Assembly (NCBI RefSeq): GCF_900142295.1
Contig: NZ_FSRL01000002.1
Location: 386,202-450,201, forward strand
Source: Vannielia litorea
GTDB taxonomy: Bacteria; Pseudomonadota; Alphaproteobacteria; Rhodobacterales; Rhodobacteraceae
Direction of reading: 5' to 3'
DNA: 64,000 nucleotides
In this document: one piece after another, positions 44,558-54,932 of the stretch
How the letters are laid out: the number at the start of each line of letters is the position of its first letter
Numbering within the stretch: the stretch's first letter is position 1
Position numbers and translations under genes: made by a program
Notes under the pieces: generated by a model
Seen by the model: the letters and a program-made list of their open reading frames with translations, nothing else
The model's database searches: none
What the model was told of the DNA's origin: nothing

Positions 44558-46156
44558 TCAGCCAATGGCGACGGCTTTCACGTCGTCGTCGATATAGGGA
44601 TCATACTGGGCGAAGTTCTCGGCGAACATCTCCACGAGCTTCCTGGCCTGTGCGTCGTAGGCCTCCTTGTCGGCCCAGGTCGAGCGCGGGTCGAGCAGGG
44701 CGGCATCGACGCCGGCGACGGTCACCGGCACCTGGAAGCCGAAGTTCTCGTCCTTGCGGAAGGTGGCCTCGTGCAGCGAGCCGTCGAGCGCGGCGGTGAG
44801 CAGGGCGCGGGTGGCCTTGATCGGCATCCGGTTGCCGGTGCCGTAGGCGCCGCCGGTCCAGCCGGTGTTGACCAGCCAGCAGGTGGCGCCGTGGGTGTCT
44901 ATCTTGGCGCGCAGCAGGTTTCCGTAGACCTCGGGGCGGCGCGGCATGAAGGGGGCGCCGAAGCAGGTGGAGAAGGTGGGCTCGGGCTCGGTCACGCCGC
45001 GCTCGGTGCCCGCCACCTTGGAGGTGAACCCGGAGAGGAAGTGATACATCGCCTGCGCGGGCGTCAGCCGGGCAATCGGGGGAAGCACCCCGAAGGCATC
45101 GCAGGTGAGCATGATGATGTTCTTGGGGTGGCCGCCGAGGGCGCTTTGGGAGGCGTTGGAGATGTACTCCAGCGGGTAGGCGCAGCGCATGTTGGCGGTG
45201 AGGCTGTCATCGTCGAAGTCGAGCTCCTTGGTCTCGGGATCGTAGACCATGTTCTCGATGACGGTGCCGAACATCCGGGTGGTGGCGTAGATCTCGGGCT
45301 CGGCCTTGGGGCTGAGGTTGATCGTCTTCGCGTAGCAGCCGCCCTCGAAGTTGAAGGTGCCGCGATCCGACCAGCCGTGCTCGTCATCGCCGATCAGCAC
45401 GCGGTTGGGGTCGGCCGAAAGGGTTGTCTTGCCGGTGCCGGAGAGGCCGAAGAACACGGCGGCATCCACCGGGTTGCCCTCGGCGTGGTTGGCGGAGCAG
45501 TGCATCGGCATGATGCCGCGCTCGGGCAGGATGTAGTTGAGCAGGGTGAAGACGGATTTCTTGTTCTCGCCGGCATATTCGGTGCCGCCGATCAGGATCA
45601 GCTTCTTGTCGAGGTTCAGCGCGATCACGGTGTCGGAGCGGCAGTCGTGCCGGGCCGGGTCTGCCTTGAAGCTGGGGCAGTTGATCACGGTGTACTCGGG
45701 CACGAAGCTGTCGAGCTCCTCGCGGGCCGGGCGGCGCAGCATGTGGCGGATGAAGAGCGAGTGCCAGGCCAGCTCGGTGACCATGCGCACGTCGAGCCGC
45801 TGGGCCGGATCGGCCCCGCCGAAGAGATCCTGCACGAAGTAGTCGCGGCCCTTCATGTGCTCGAGCATGTCGGCGTGGAGCGCATCGAAGCCGGCCTCCG
45901 ACATCGGGCGGTTGTTGTCCCACCAGATGGTGTTTTCGGTCGCCGCGGAGCGGACCACGTGCTTGTCCTTGGGAGACCGGCCGGTGAACTTGCCGGTGGT
46001 GCACAGAAACGCGCCGCCGATCCCCAGCTCACCCTCACCGCGCTTGATGGCCTCTTCGACGAGGACCGGCTCGATGAGGTTGTAATAGACGTTACCCAGG
46101 CCGTTAATTCCTTGATCTTCCAGGCGTTTGGCGGGGTTGACGCGTCCGATGGTCAT
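44558..46156 (-). CDS. pckA: Phosphoenolpyruvate carboxykinase (ATP)
   Basis: 532-residue gluconeogenic enzyme turning oxaloacetate and ATP into PEP. The kinase motif [11 protein letters not shown] and the signature [20 protein letters not shown] are intact; [20 protein letters not shown] starts the fold. Full length. It is divergent from chvI across a 353-bp regulatory region; in Rhizobium and Sinorhizobium pckA also sits next to chvGI. Confidence 0.97.
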   Translation of the reverse strand: MTIGRVNPAKRLEDQGINGLGNVYYNLIEPVLVEEAIKRGEGELGIGGAFLCTTGKFTGRSPKDKHVVRSAATENTIWWDNNRPMSEAGFDALHADMLEHMKGRDYFVQDLFGGADPAQRLDVRMVTELAWHSLFIRHMLRRPAREELDSFVPEYTVINCPSFKADPARHDCRSDTVIALNLDKKLILIGGTEYAGENKKSVFTLLNYILPERGIMPMHCSANHAEGNPVDAAVFFGLSGTGKTTLSADPNRVLIGDDEHGWSDRGTFNFEGGCYAKTINLSPKAEPEIYATTRMFGTVIENMVYDPETKELDFDDDSLTANMRCAYPLEYISNASQSALGGHPKNIIMLTCDAFGVLPPIARLTPAQAMYHFLSGFTSKVAGTERGVTEPEPTFSTCFGAPFMPRRPEVYGNLLRAKIDTHGATCWLVNTGWTGGAYGTGNRMPIKATRALLTAALDGSLHEATFRKDENFGFQVPVTVAGVDAALLDPRSTWADKEAYDAQARKLVEMFAENFAQYDPYIDDDVKAVAIG

Positions 46157-46509
46157 CGCTGTTCCTTGCTCCTGAGGCAGGCTTCGATCTGGCTTTGGCT
46201 CCCGTCCGAGCGGGGCAGGAGCACCTCCCCGACCCGGGGGAAGTTCCGCCCCTATAACATGTCGTTTTTGCAATGAAACCGGCGCAGGCGCGGCGTTAGC
46301 GCAACCACCGGCAGTTTAACGCAAACATCCGCCCAGCGGAACGGATCGTGGCGGTGCAGTGATGCAAATTAGCCATTCGTTGGCACTTTTGCGGTTTAAA
46401 TCATCCCGCGGGCCTGCGCGATTCGCACTTAGTGGTTGATTCCAAAGGTCCGATTCGGGATGTTGAGGCAAAATAAGGCCAACGAGCAGTAACAATAAGG
46501 AATGCAGGC
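46157..46509. promoter_or_regulatory. pckA/chvI divergent regulatory region
   Basis: 353 bp without a gene. The pckA side is GC-rich; the chvI side is AT-richer and must hold both promoters. Related short blocks recur around 46300-46400: GTTTAACGCAAAC and, inverted, TTTGCGGTTTAAA, which could be binding sites for one regulator. CAATAAGGAATGCAGGC directly precedes the chvI ATG and contains AAGGA. No riboswitch, tRNA or small RNA gene is recognised. Confidence 0.45.
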
Positions 46510-47211
46510 ATGTCGAGAATTGCCCTGGTCGACGACGACCGTAATATCCTGACGTCGGTTTCGATGACTCTGGAGGCCGAGGGCTTCGAGGTCGAGACCT
46601 ACAACGACGGACAGACCGCGCTGGATGCCTTCAACAAGAAGCTGCCCGACATGGCGGTGCTCGACATCAAGATGCCCCGCATGGACGGGATGGACCTGCT
46701 GCAGCGGCTTCGCCAGAAAACCACCATGCCGGTGATCTTTCTCACCTCCAAGGACGACGAGATCGACGAGGTCCTGGGCCTGCGCATGGGCGCCGACGAC
46801 TACGTGAAGAAGCCGTTCAGCCAGCGCCTGCTGGTGGAGCGCATCCGCGCGCTGCTGCGCCGGCAGGAAGTGATCGCCGGCGACGGCCCGACCGAGGCGG
46901 AGACCGCCCAGGTGATGGTGCGCGGCGAGCTGGTCATGGACCCGCTGCGCCACTCGGTGAGCTGGAAGGGCATGGACGTGTCGCTGACGGTGACCGAGTT
47001 CCTGCTGCTCCAGGCCCTCGCCCAGCGCCCCGGCTTCGTGAAGAGCCGCGACCAGCTCATGGACGTGGCCTATGACGACCAGGTCTACGTGGACGACCGC
47101 ACCATCGACAGCCACATCAAGCGCCTGCGCAAGAAGATGCGGTCGGTCGACGACGAGTTCTCGGCGATCGAAACCCTCTACGGCATCGGGTATCGCTACA
47201 ACGAAGAGTGA
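46510..47211 (+). CDS. chvI: Two-component response regulator ChvI
   Basis: 233-residue OmpR-type regulator. The receiver domain has D52 ([12 protein letters not shown]) as phosphoacceptor and K101 ([10 protein letters not shown]); the C-terminal winged helix is at about residues 135-230 ([32 protein letters not shown]). ChvI orthologues control acid and envelope responses and host-related genes. It overlaps or nearly touches chvG. Confidence 0.95.
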   Translation: MSRIALVDDDRNILTSVSMTLEAEGFEVETYNDGQTALDAFNKKLPDMAVLDIKMPRMDGMDLLQRLRQKTTMPVIFLTSKDDEIDEVLGLRMGADDYVKKPFSQRLLVERIRALLRRQEVIAGDGPTEAETAQVMVRGELVMDPLRHSVSWKGMDVSLTVTEFLLLQALAQRPGFVKSRDQLMDVAYDDQVYVDDRTIDSHIKRLRKKMRSVDDEFSAIETLYGIGYRYNEE

Positions 47212-47237
47212 GGCGACGCGGTCAGGAGGCGGCCCCC

Positions 47238-48926
47238 GTGCGGGACACAAGCCAGAGATACGAGGCCGATGTCGTTCTCGGTGAGGACTGGGAAAGCCCC
47301 CAGCACGCCGATCACGCCATGCGCGAAAACCGGGCGCGTCGGGGTTTCCTGACGCTCAACCGGTCGCCGCTTGCCCGCAAGATCATCACCTTCAACCTGC
47401 TCGGCCTGCTGCTGCTGGTCGCAGGCGTGTTCTACCTCAACCCGTTCCGCGACAGCCTGGCGCTGCAGCGGGAAGCCGGGCTTCAGGCCGAGGCGCAGCT
47501 CATCGCCGATGTCTTCGAGGTGCAGCTGACCGGCGCGCCCGTGGCGCTCGACGCCAGCGGCGTGGATGTGCAGTCGGTCGTGGACGGGCTCGACCTGTCG
47601 TCGGGCGTGGAGGTCTTTGTCTTCGGGCAGGAGGAGACGATCCTCGGCTCCACTCTGGGCCGCGAGGCCGAGAGCGCGGTGACCCAGGCGCAGAAGGAGC
47701 GCCGCACCGTCATCACCGATTTCCTCAACGCGATCTGGGAGGGCATGTCTTCGATCTTCTCGTCGCAGCGCGCCGACATTCCCGACGTGGACGCGGAGGG
47801 GCTGGCCCGCGCCATGGTGGCCGATGCCGCCACCGGCCGGACCACGGTGCGGACCGGCTCCAACGCGGCGGGCGGCACGATCTTTTCGGTCGCCACGCCG
47901 GTGATTGCCGGCAACCAGGTGGTGGGCGTGGTGGCGATCACCTCGGCCCGGGGCGAGATCGACACGCTGGTGCGCTCGGAGCGCGAGCAGGTGCTGCAGA
48001 TGTTCGTCATCGCCATCCTCGTCTCCATCGGCCTGTCTCTGCTGCTGGCCTCGACCATCGCCAACCCGATCGCCGACCTCGCCTCGGCCGCCGAGATCGG
48101 CCGCGAGCGCGGCGGGCAGAAAATGAGCCCCAACCGGGTGCGCATCCCCGACCTCACCGGCCGGCCCGACGAGATTGGCCGTCTCTCAGGCGCGCTGCGC
48201 GGCATGGTGGCGGCGCTATACGACCGGATCGACGCCAACGAGCAATTCGCCGCGGACGTCAGCCACGAGATCAAGAACCCGCTGGCCAGCCTGCGCTCTG
48301 CCGTCAGCTCGCTGCGGGTCGCCAAGCGCGACGACCAGCGCGCCAAGCTGCTCGACGTCATCGAGCATGACGTGCGCCGCCTCGACCGGCTGGTCAGCGA
48401 CATCTCCAACGCCTCCCGGCTCGACAGCGAGCTGGTGAAGGAGGAGGAAGACAACTTCGACCTGCTGCGGATGCTGGGCAACCTCACCGAGTATCTCGGC
48501 GGCGAGGCGCAGCGGAAGGGCGTGGAGTTCATCACCGACGTGCCGAAGCAGCCGATCCGGATCACCGGGCTGGAGGCGCGGCTGGCGCAGGTCTTCGTGA
48601 ACCTGATCACCAACGCACTCTCGTTCTGCGAGGAGGGCGACGCGGTGCGCGTCTGGGTGCGCCGCCGCGAGAACCGCGTGCTGGTGGTGGTTGAGGACAC
48701 CGGCCCCGGCATCCCCGAGCAGGCGCTGACCAAGGTGTTCAACCGTTTCTACTCCGAGCGGCCCGAGGGGCAGTTTGGCGACCACTCCGGCCTCGGCCTT
48801 GCGATCTCCAAGCAGATCGTCGAGGCCCATGGCGGCGTGATCTGGGCCGAGAACATCCGGCCCACCCATGACGACATCACCTCCGAGCCGCTGGGCGCCC
48901 GCTTCGTGGTGGGCCTGCCCGTCTGA
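47238..48926 (+). CDS. chvG: Sensor histidine kinase ChvG
   Basis: 562-residue inner-membrane kinase. A membrane segment (residues 40-63) is followed by a periplasmic domain of about 190 residues, a second membrane segment (FVIAILVSIGLSLLLAS), HAMP, then the H box VSHEIKNPLASLRSAV and N/G boxes (NLITNALSF, VEDTGPGIPEQ, GLGLAISKQ). A GTG at 47238 is preferred as start because AGGAGG lies 8 bp before it; a GTG at 47208 overlapping the chvI stop is also in frame. Confidence 0.94.
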   Translation: MRDTSQRYEADVVLGEDWESPQHADHAMRENRARRGFLTLNRSPLARKIITFNLLGLLLLVAGVFYLNPFRDSLALQREAGLQAEAQLIADVFEVQLTGAPVALDASGVDVQSVVDGLDLSSGVEVFVFGQEETILGSTLGREAESAVTQAQKERRTVITDFLNAIWEGMSSIFSSQRADIPDVDAEGLARAMVADAATGRTTVRTGSNAAGGTIFSVATPVIAGNQVVGVVAITSARGEIDTLVRSEREQVLQMFVIAILVSIGLSLLLASTIANPIADLASAAEIGRERGGQKMSPNRVRIPDLTGRPDEIGRLSGALRGMVAALYDRIDANEQFAADVSHEIKNPLASLRSAVSSLRVAKRDDQRAKLLDVIEHDVRRLDRLVSDISNASRLDSELVKEEEDNFDLLRMLGNLTEYLGGEAQRKGVEFITDVPKQPIRITGLEARLAQVFVNLITNALSFCEEGDAVRVWVRRRENRVLVVVEDTGPGIPEQALTKVFNRFYSERPEGQFGDHSGLGLAISKQIVEAHGGVIWAENIRPTHDDITSEPLGARFVVGLPV

Positions 48927-48973
48927 CAGGCGTCACGCGGGGCCGGCCCGGAGGCCAGCGCAGGACAGACCCG

Positions 48974-49438
48974 ATGGCCGGGCCGCACAAGACCGACGAT
49001 CCCTTCTTTCACGCCACCGCCGTGGCCTTCGGGCGGCGCGGCGTGTTGATCCTCGGGCCCTCCGGCGCGGGCAAGTCGGCGCTGGCCGTCGAGCTGATCT
49101 CGCGCGGGGCGCGGCTGGTGGGGGACGACCGGGTGATGCTGTCGGGCGCAGGCGGCCTGCTGACCGCGCGCCCGCGCCCCGGCTTCGAGGGGCGCATCGA
49201 ATGCCGCGGCGTGGGGCTGCTCACCGTGCCCTGGGTCGCGGAGGCCGAGATTGCCCTTGTGGTAGACGCCGGCCGCGAAGAGCGTGACAGGCTGCCGCCA
49301 CCGCGCGAAATTCTTCTGTTCGGATGCAGTCTGCCCTTGCTTCACCGCGCGGCGGGGGCGCAGTTTCCGGCAGCGGTGCAGCTGATGATGACCCGCGGCA
49401 CCCGAGACGAAGACCCGCAAGGCACCCCGCACCCGTGA
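48974..49438 (+). CDS. hprK: HPr kinase/phosphorylase, short alphaproteobacterial form
   Basis: 154 residues covering only the C-terminal catalytic domain of Gram-positive HprK. The P-loop [15 protein letters not shown] and the LVGDDRVML strand are clear. It phosphorylates HPr on a serine; the HPr gene four positions downstream retains a Ser at the expected site. It overlaps rapZ by a GTGA junction. Confidence 0.92.
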   Translation: MAGPHKTDDPFFHATAVAFGRRGVLILGPSGAGKSALAVELISRGARLVGDDRVMLSGAGGLLTARPRPGFEGRIECRGVGLLTVPWVAEAEIALVVDAGREERDRLPPPREILLFGCSLPLLHRAAGAQFPAAVQLMMTRGTRDEDPQGTPHP

Positions 49439-50394
49439 CCGAAACACCCGATCCTGACCTGCCGACCGGCACCCTGCCCCACGGCGCCGCCGTGCAGCGG
49501 GTGGTGCTGGTGACCGGCCCGGCGGGGGCCGGGCGCAGCACCGCGGTGCGGGTGCTGGAGGACCTCGGCTACGAGGCGATCGACAACCTGCCGCTCTCGC
49601 TGGTGCCGAGGCTGCTGGAGGGCGCGCCGCGCGGCGGGGCGCTGGCCCTGGGGATCGACAGCCGCAACCGCGAGTTCGACCCGCCGATGCTGCTGGAGCT
49701 GATCACCCGGCTCGACGCGCGGCCCGACGTTGCCCGCGAGGTGCTCTATCTCGATTGCGCGCCGGATGTGCTTCTGCGCCGCTACTCGGAGACCAGGCGG
49801 CGCCACCCGCTCGCCCCTGCCGAGAGCCCGGAGGCGGGGATCGCGCGCGACTTCGACCTGCTGGCCGGCATCCGCGAGGCGGCCGACGTGCTGATCGACA
49901 CCTCCGACATGTCGATCCACGACCTGCGCGAGGAGCTGGACCGGCTGTTCTCGCTGGAGGCCACGGTGCGGCTCGGGGTGTCGGTGCAGAGCTTCTCCTA
50001 CAAGCGCGGCCTGCCGCACGGGCTCGACATGGTGTTCGATTGCCGGTTCCTCGACAATCCGCACTGGGTGCCCGAATTGAAGCCGCTCGATGGACGCGAC
50101 CCGGCGGTGGTGGCCCATGTCGAGGGCGATGCCCGCTTCAGCGAATTTCACAACCGCGTGCGGGGCCTTGTAGACATGCTGCTTCCGGCCTTTGTAGAGG
50201 AAGGCAAATCCCACCTGTCGATCGGCTTCGGCTGCACCGGGGGGCAGCACCGGTCCGTTGCCCTGGCGGAACGGTTCGGGAAAGAGCTTGCAGGTGCTGG
50301 GTGGCGCGTGTCTATTCGGCATCGGGAAATCGAAAGGCGGGCTGGGGCACGGACGGCGGAGCCGTCTGCCGCAGCTTTGGGGACTAGGGCTTGA
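49435..50394 (+). CDS. rapZ: RNase adapter protein RapZ
   Basis: 319-residue nucleotide-binding protein. The start is a GTG overlapping the hprK stop. The P-loop reads GPAGAGRST, with Arg34 where E. coli RapZ has Lys; [40 protein letters not shown] and [17 protein letters not shown] are family signatures. In enterobacteria it guides RNase E to GlmZ; in alphaproteobacteria the role is less clear and the PTS linkage suggests metabolic control. Confidence 0.93.
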   Translation: MTETPDPDLPTGTLPHGAAVQRVVLVTGPAGAGRSTAVRVLEDLGYEAIDNLPLSLVPRLLEGAPRGGALALGIDSRNREFDPPMLLELITRLDARPDVAREVLYLDCAPDVLLRRYSETRRRHPLAPAESPEAGIARDFDLLAGIREAADVLIDTSDMSIHDLREELDRLFSLEATVRLGVSVQSFSYKRGLPHGLDMVFDCRFLDNPHWVPELKPLDGRDPAVVAHVEGDARFSEFHNRVRGLVDMLLPAFVEEGKSHLSIGFGCTGGQHRSVALAERFGKELAGAGWRVSIRHREIERRAGARTAEPSAAALGTRA

Positions 50395-50783
50395 TCGGAA
50401 TCGTGATCGTGGCGCATGGCGGGCTGGCGACGGAATACCTCGCCGCCGTCGAACATGTGGTTGGCCAGCAGGCCGGCATCCGTGCCATCACCATAGCGGC
50501 GGATTGTGACAGATCGAAGAAGCAGACCGAGATCTGCGAGGCCGCCGACGCGGTGGATGACGGTACCGGCGTGGTGGTGGTGACAGACATGTTCGGCGGC
50601 TCGCCCTCGAACCTCTCCCTGCTCGCCTGTCGACCCGAAAACCGCAAGATTCTCTACGGCGCCAACCTGCCGATGCTCGTCAAACTGGCCAAATCCCGCC
50701 ACCTCAAGGTAGAAGATGCCGTGAACTGCGCCATGGCGGCGGGACGTAAATACATAAACAGCTACGACGGCGGTGTCGTCTGA
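50391..50783 (+). CDS. PTS mannose-family EIIA component
   Basis: 130 residues. His9 in [13 protein letters not shown] is the phosphorylated residue; [14 protein letters not shown] is the family block. No sugar-transporting EIIB/C genes are adjacent, so this is a regulatory EIIA receiving phosphate from HPr. It starts with TTG, overlapping the rapZ stop (TTGA). Confidence 0.92.
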   Translation: MIGIVIVAHGGLATEYLAAVEHVVGQQAGIRAITIAADCDRSKKQTEICEAADAVDDGTGVVVVTDMFGGSPSNLSLLACRPENRKILYGANLPMLVKLAKSRHLKVEDAVNCAMAAGRKYINSYDGGVV

Positions 50784-50795
50784 CGCGAAACGGGG

Positions 50796-51065
50796 ATGTC
50801 GGTGCAAAGGTTGGAAATCGTGAACGAAAAGGGCCTGCATGCGCGGGCCTCGGCGAAGTTCGTGGAATGTGTGGAGCAGTTCGACGCGGAGGCCGAGGTG
50901 TCGAAGGACGGGCTCAGCACCGGGGGCGACAGCATCATGGGGCTTTTGATGTTGGCAGCGTCCAAGGGAAGCATTATTGAGGTCGAAACTCGCGGGGCCC
51001 AGGCCGAAGAGCTTGCTGCCGCGTTGGCAGAGCTGGTGGCCGACAAGTTCGGCGAAGGTATCTGA
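50796..51065 (+). CDS. HPr-family phosphocarrier protein
   Basis: 89 residues. His15 in NEKGLHARASAKFVE is the PEP/EI phosphorylation site, and Ser46 in GGDSIMGLLML is the site for HprK. It closes the hprK-rapZ-EIIA-HPr regulatory set; enzyme I is not in the window. Confidence 0.95.
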   Translation: MSVQRLEIVNEKGLHARASAKFVECVEQFDAEAEVSKDGLSTGGDSIMGLLMLAASKGSIIEVETRGAQAEELAAALAELVADKFGEGI

Positions 51066-51094
51066 GAGTCGAGAGCGGAGGGGGCACGGACCTC

Positions 51095-52027
51095 TTGGTG
51101 GAAAGCTACCAGCCCAAGACGATGAGCCTGCGACGTCCGCGCCGCGGGCTGGACGTGGTTGCGGATCCGGCAACGCAGCCGGAATCGGAGGCGCTGAACG
51201 ATGCGCCCTATGACCGCCGCCGCCTGAGCTATGCCAACACCTTCCCCAACCCGATCCAGGCCAATTTCATCCGGGTGATGGAATGGGCCACGGCCAAGCT
51301 GCGCCTGCTGCGGCTGATCCGCCGGTTCGAGGCGATGGGCGTGCCGCATGGTCAGGGGTTCTGGGCGCAGGCGCTGGGCGTGATGGGGATCAAGCTGACC
51401 ACCCCGCAGGAGCAGATCGACAACATCCCCGAGACCGGGTCGCTGGTGATCGTGGCGAACCACCCGCACGGGCTGGTTGACGGCATGGTGCTGGCCGAGC
51501 TGATCGGCCGCCGCCGGACCGACTACAAAATTCTCACCCGCTCGCTGCTGACCGGGGTGGCCGAGATCGACGATTTCATGATCCCGGTGCCGTTTCCGCA
51601 TGAGCCGGATGCGCTGGAGCGCAATCTCGAGATGCGCAAGAAGGCGATGCAGCACCTCGATGCGGGCGGCTGCGTCGTGCTGTTTCCGGCGGGCGAGGTG
51701 GCCTCTTCGAAAACCTGGTTCGGACCGGCGATCGAGAAGGAGTGGCACGCCTTCACGGCGAAGATGGTGCTGCGCTCCCAGGCGCGGGTGGTGCCGATCT
51801 ACTTCCAGGGGCAGAACAGCCGCTGGTACCAGATCGCCAACCGGGTCAGCGCCGTGCTGCGCCAGAGCCTGCTGCTCTACGAGGTGCGCCACGCGCTCAA
51901 CAAGCCGCAGGCCCCGGTGGTGGGTGCCGTGATCGACCGCGAAGAGATCGAGGCGCGCAAGGACAACCCGCGCGGCTTCATCACCTGGCTGCGCGACGTG
52001 ACCCTGGCGCTGAAGCCGGCCAAGTAG
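51095..52027 (+). CDS. Lysophospholipid/ornithine-lipid-type acyltransferase
   Basis: 310-residue PlsC-fold enzyme of the hemolysin-like branch. The active-site block is ANHPHGLVDGMV (NHPxGxxDG, His five residues before Asp) and VVLFPAGEVASSKT is the phosphate-binding block. It starts with TTG at 51095 (GTG next codon), with GGAGGGGG upstream; an ATG at MSLRRPRRGL is an alternative. It lies 29 bp after HPr. The acceptor is unknown. Confidence 0.82.
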   Translation: MVESYQPKTMSLRRPRRGLDVVADPATQPESEALNDAPYDRRRLSYANTFPNPIQANFIRVMEWATAKLRLLRLIRRFEAMGVPHGQGFWAQALGVMGIKLTTPQEQIDNIPETGSLVIVANHPHGLVDGMVLAELIGRRRTDYKILTRSLLTGVAEIDDFMIPVPFPHEPDALERNLEMRKKAMQHLDAGGCVVLFPAGEVASSKTWFGPAIEKEWHAFTAKMVLRSQARVVPIYFQGQNSRWYQIANRVSAVLRQSLLLYEVRHALNKPQAPVVGAVIDREEIEARKDNPRGFITWLRDVTLALKPAK

Positions 52028-52057
52028 AGGTCTCAATGGAAATCCCGCAGGGCGGCA

Positions 52058-52075
52058 GGATCCTTGTGAGGATCC
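52058..52075. terminator. Hairpin between convergent acyltransferase and hbdA genes
   Basis: GGATCCT-TGTG-AGGATCC forms a perfect 7-bp stem with a 4-nt loop in the 49-bp convergent gap. It lacks a T-run, so it could be a weak bidirectional terminator or a 3' stabiliser. Confidence 0.5.
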
Positions 52076-52076
52076 G

Positions 52077-52952
52077 TCAGCGCGTGGGCACCGGCTCCTC
52101 GCCGCGATAGTCGTAAAAGCCGCGCTGGGTCTTTCGGCCGAGCCAGCCGGCCTCGACGTATTTGGTGAGCAGCGGGCAGGGGCGATACTTGGTGTCGGCC
52201 AGCCCGTCGTGCAGCACGTTCATGATGGCGAGGCAGGTATCGAGCCCGATGAAATCGGCCAGCTCGAGCGGGCCCATCGGGTGGTTGGCGCCGAGCTTCA
52301 TGGCCATGTCGATCGACTTCACGTTGCCGACGCCCTCGTAGAGCACGTAGACCGCCTCGTTGATCATCGGCATCAGGATGCGGTTGACGATGAAGGCGGG
52401 AAAATCCTCGGCCGAGGAGGCCGTCTTGCCGAGCCTCTCCACCACCCTTGCACAGGCCTGGTAGGTGGCCTCGTCGGTGGCGATGCCGCGGATCAGCTCG
52501 ACCAGCTGCATCACCGGCACCGGATTCATGAAGTGGAACCCCATGAACCTTTCGGGCCGGTCGGTGCGCGAGGCGAGCCGGGTGATGGAGATGGAGGAGG
52601 TGTTGGAGCTCAGGATCGTGGTGGGCTTGAGGTGCGGCACGAGGTCTTCGAAGATGGCGGTCTTCACCGTTTCGCGCTCGGTGGCGGCCTCGATGATCAG
52701 GTCCGACGGCCCGAGATCGGTGAGGGTGAGGGTGGAGGAGATGCGGCCCAGGGCGGCATCGCGCTCCTCGGCGGTGATCTTCTCGCGGCTGACCTGGCGA
52801 TCCATGTTCTTGCGGATGATGTCGAGCGCGCGGTCGATCGCCTCCTGCTTGATGTCGTTGAGCTTGACGTCATAGCCCGCGAGCGCAAGCACATGGGCGA
52901 TACCGTTGCCCATCTGGCCCGCACCGACCACGCCGATGGTCTGGATCTCCAT
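52077..52952 (-). CDS. 3-hydroxybutyryl-CoA dehydrogenase
   Basis: 291-residue NAD(P)-dependent enzyme. The GVVGAGQMGNGIAHVLALAG Rossmann motif, the GFHFMNPVPVMQLVE signature and the DFPAFIVNRILMPMINEA segment identify the family (Hbd/PaaH type). It acts in butyryl/crotonyl-CoA metabolism or the ethylmalonyl-CoA route. The start MEIQTIG is used, with GGAG 8 bp upstream. Confidence 0.94.
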   Translation of the reverse strand: MEIQTIGVVGAGQMGNGIAHVLALAGYDVKLNDIKQEAIDRALDIIRKNMDRQVSREKITAEERDAALGRISSTLTLTDLGPSDLIIEAATERETVKTAIFEDLVPHLKPTTILSSNTSSISITRLASRTDRPERFMGFHFMNPVPVMQLVELIRGIATDEATYQACARVVERLGKTASSAEDFPAFIVNRILMPMINEAVYVLYEGVGNVKSIDMAMKLGANHPMGPLELADFIGLDTCLAIMNVLHDGLADTKYRPCPLLTKYVEAGWLGRKTQRGFYDYRGEEPVPTR

Positions 52953-53117
52953 GTCATGCACTCCGCTTTTGCTGTTGCGGCGAGATTAGGGAGGCGGTGC
53001 ATCCGCAGCAAGGCCCGGAGGGCAAAGAAATATCGGTCGAATTCGAAACTTTAGCGAAATCGAAAGGGCCATCGGGCAGGGTCTCTTCCGGGTGAAGAGA
53101 GTTTGTGAGGTGGTGGA

Positions 53118-53951
53118 ATGACCTTTGATTCAGCGGGTCAGAGTGCCCTGGATTATCTGCATTGCCGGTATGGCCAATCGCGGCTGCTGTTCCGCGGGCC
53201 CCGGCGCAAGCTGGAGGGTTGCTATGCGGCCTTCTTCGGCGGCACCGAGACCTATGGCAAGTTCGTGGAAGAGCCCTTTCCCGAGCTGGTCGAGGCGGCG
53301 ACCGGCACGCGCTGCGTGAACTTCGGCTGCCTGAACGCGGGCGCGGATCTTTACGTGAACGATCCGACGCTGATCGACGCCGCCGCGCGGGCCGCCGTGA
53401 CGGTTGTGCAGGTGATGGGGGCGCAGAACATGTCGAACCGGTTCTACGCGGTGCACCCGCGCCGGAACGACCGCTTCTTGCGGGCCTCCAGCCTGATGAA
53501 GACGGTGTTCCGGGAGGTGGATTTCACCGAGTTCAACTTCACCCGCCACATGCTCGCGACGCTGCACCGGGTCAGCGCGGAGAAATACGCGATGGTGGTG
53601 GAGGAGCTGAAATCGGCCTGGGTGGCGCGGATGCAGACGATGCTCGCCAAGATCCCCGGCAAGGTGGTGCTGCTCTGGGTGCACGACCGGCGGGAGCGGT
53701 GCCGGGACGAGGTTCATGACTGCCTGGGCAACGATCCGCTTTTCGTGGAACCCGAGATGGTCGAGCAGCTGCGGCCGAAGCTCGCGGCGGTCGTGGAGGT
53801 GACGCCCAGCGCGGCGGCCTGGCGGGCGGGCACTGCGGGGATGGTCTTTACCGAGATGGAGGCCCCTGCCGCCGAAGAGATGCCCGGACCTGCGGTGCAC
53901 CAGGAGATTGCCGAGGCGCTGGCGCCCGAGATCGCCCGGCTGATGAAATAG
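53118..53951 (+). CDS. DUF6473-like protein, 277 aa
   Basis: Soluble protein with no signal peptide. [38 protein letters not shown] and [24 protein letters not shown] are conserved-looking blocks like DUF6473, a family seen in Rhodobacterales; the layout, with a G-x-S/N-like early loop and a late central strand [12 protein letters not shown], suggests an SGNH-hydrolase-like or glycan-related fold, which is only an impression. It is monocistronic with a strong terminator. Confidence 0.7.
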   Translation: MTFDSAGQSALDYLHCRYGQSRLLFRGPRRKLEGCYAAFFGGTETYGKFVEEPFPELVEAATGTRCVNFGCLNAGADLYVNDPTLIDAAARAAVTVVQVMGAQNMSNRFYAVHPRRNDRFLRASSLMKTVFREVDFTEFNFTRHMLATLHRVSAEKYAMVVEELKSAWVARMQTMLAKIPGKVVLLWVHDRRERCRDEVHDCLGNDPLFVEPEMVEQLRPKLAAVVEVTPSAAAWRAGTAGMVFTEMEAPAAEEMPGPAVHQEIAEALAPEIARLMK

Positions 53952-53953
53952 CA

Positions 53954-53981
53954 AAAGGCCCGCCGGGGGAGGCGGGCCTTT
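53954..53981. terminator. Bidirectional terminator between DUF6473 and etfA genes
   Basis: AAAGGCCCGCC and GGCGGGCCTTT form a perfect 11-bp stem with a 6-nt G-rich loop. T-tracts flank the stem on both strands, suiting the convergent genes on either side. Confidence 0.85.
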
Positions 53982-54005
53982 CGGTTCTGGTTTCGACCGG
54001 GCCGG

Positions 54006-54932
54006 TCAGAGCTTTTCGATCAGCTCCGGGACGGCGGTGAAGAGGTCGGCCACCAGGCCGTAGTCGGCAACCTGGAAAATCGGGGCCTCCTCGTCCTTGT
54101 TGATCGCGACGATGACCTTGGAGTCCTTCATGCCGGCGAGGTGCTGGATGGCCCCGGAGATGCCCACGGCGATGTAGAGCTCGGGCGCGACGACCTTGCC
54201 GGTCTGGCCCACCTGCCAGTCGTTCGGTGCGAAGCCCGAGTCGACCGCGGCGCGCGAGGCACCGACGGCGGCACCAAGCTTGTCGGCCAGCTTTTCGATC
54301 AGGGCGAAGTCCTCTTCGGAGCCCACGCCACGGCCGCCCGACACGACGATGCCGGCGGAGGTCAGCTCGGGGCGGTCGGAGGCGGCCACCTTGTCTTCGA
54401 CCCACTCGGACAGGCCGGGATTGTCGACGGCGCCGATGGTCTCCACGCTGGCCGACCCGCCGGAGCCGGCGGCGTCGAAGGTGGAGGTCCGGAAGGTGAT
54501 GACCTTGGTGGCGTCTTTCGACTTCACCGTCTGGATCGCGTTGCCGGCGTAGATCGGGCGCTCGAAGGTGTCGGCGTCGACCACGGCGCTCACATCGGAG
54601 AGCACCATCACGTCGAGCAGGGCGGCGACGCGGGGCATCACGTTCTTGGCGTCGGTCGTGGCGGGGGCCACGATGTGGCTGTAGTCGCCGGCAAGGCTGA
54701 CGATCAGCGCGGCGGTGGGCTCGGCGAGGCGGTGGCCCAGGGAGGCATCCTCGGCGACCAGCACCTTGGCCACGCCCTCGATCCTGGCGGCTTCCTCGCC
54801 CGCGGCGGAGGCGGAGGCCCCGGCGCAGAGCACAGTCACGTCACCCAGCGATTTGGCCGCCGAGACGGCCTTGGCGGTGGCATCGACGGAAAGTTGCCCG
54901 TCGGTCACTTCGGCAAGCAGCAGAACGGCCAT
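54006..54932 (-). CDS. etfA: Electron transfer flavoprotein alpha subunit
   Basis: 308 residues. The C-terminal FAD-binding domain has [50 protein letters not shown] and the closing [20 protein letters not shown]. With EtfB it collects electrons from acyl-CoA dehydrogenases such as the two in this window and passes them to ETF-ubiquinone oxidoreductase. It abuts etfB. Confidence 0.97.
   Translation of the reverse strand: MAVLLLAEVTDGQLSVDATAKAVSAAKSLGDVTVLCAGASASAAGEEAARIEGVAKVLVAEDASLGHRLAEPTAALIVSLAGDYSHIVAPATTDAKNVMPRVAALLDVMVLSDVSAVVDADTFERPIYAGNAIQTVKSKDATKVITFRTSTFDAAGSGGSASVETIGAVDNPGLSEWVEDKVAASDRPELTSAGIVVSGGRGVGSEEDFALIEKLADKLGAAVGASRAAVDSGFAPNDWQVGQTGKVVAPELYIAVGISGAIQHLAGMKDSKVIVAINKDEEAPIFQVADYGLVADLFTAVPELIEKL

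Noticed and set aside
44771..46276. Plus-strand open frame across pckA
   Set aside because: PckA on the minus strand has all catalytic motifs; the opposite frame has no domain and no ribosome-binding site.
46157..46509. Riboswitch in front of pckA or chvI
   Set aside because: No known aptamer pattern or terminator/antiterminator pair is recognisable; the region fits a divergent promoter.
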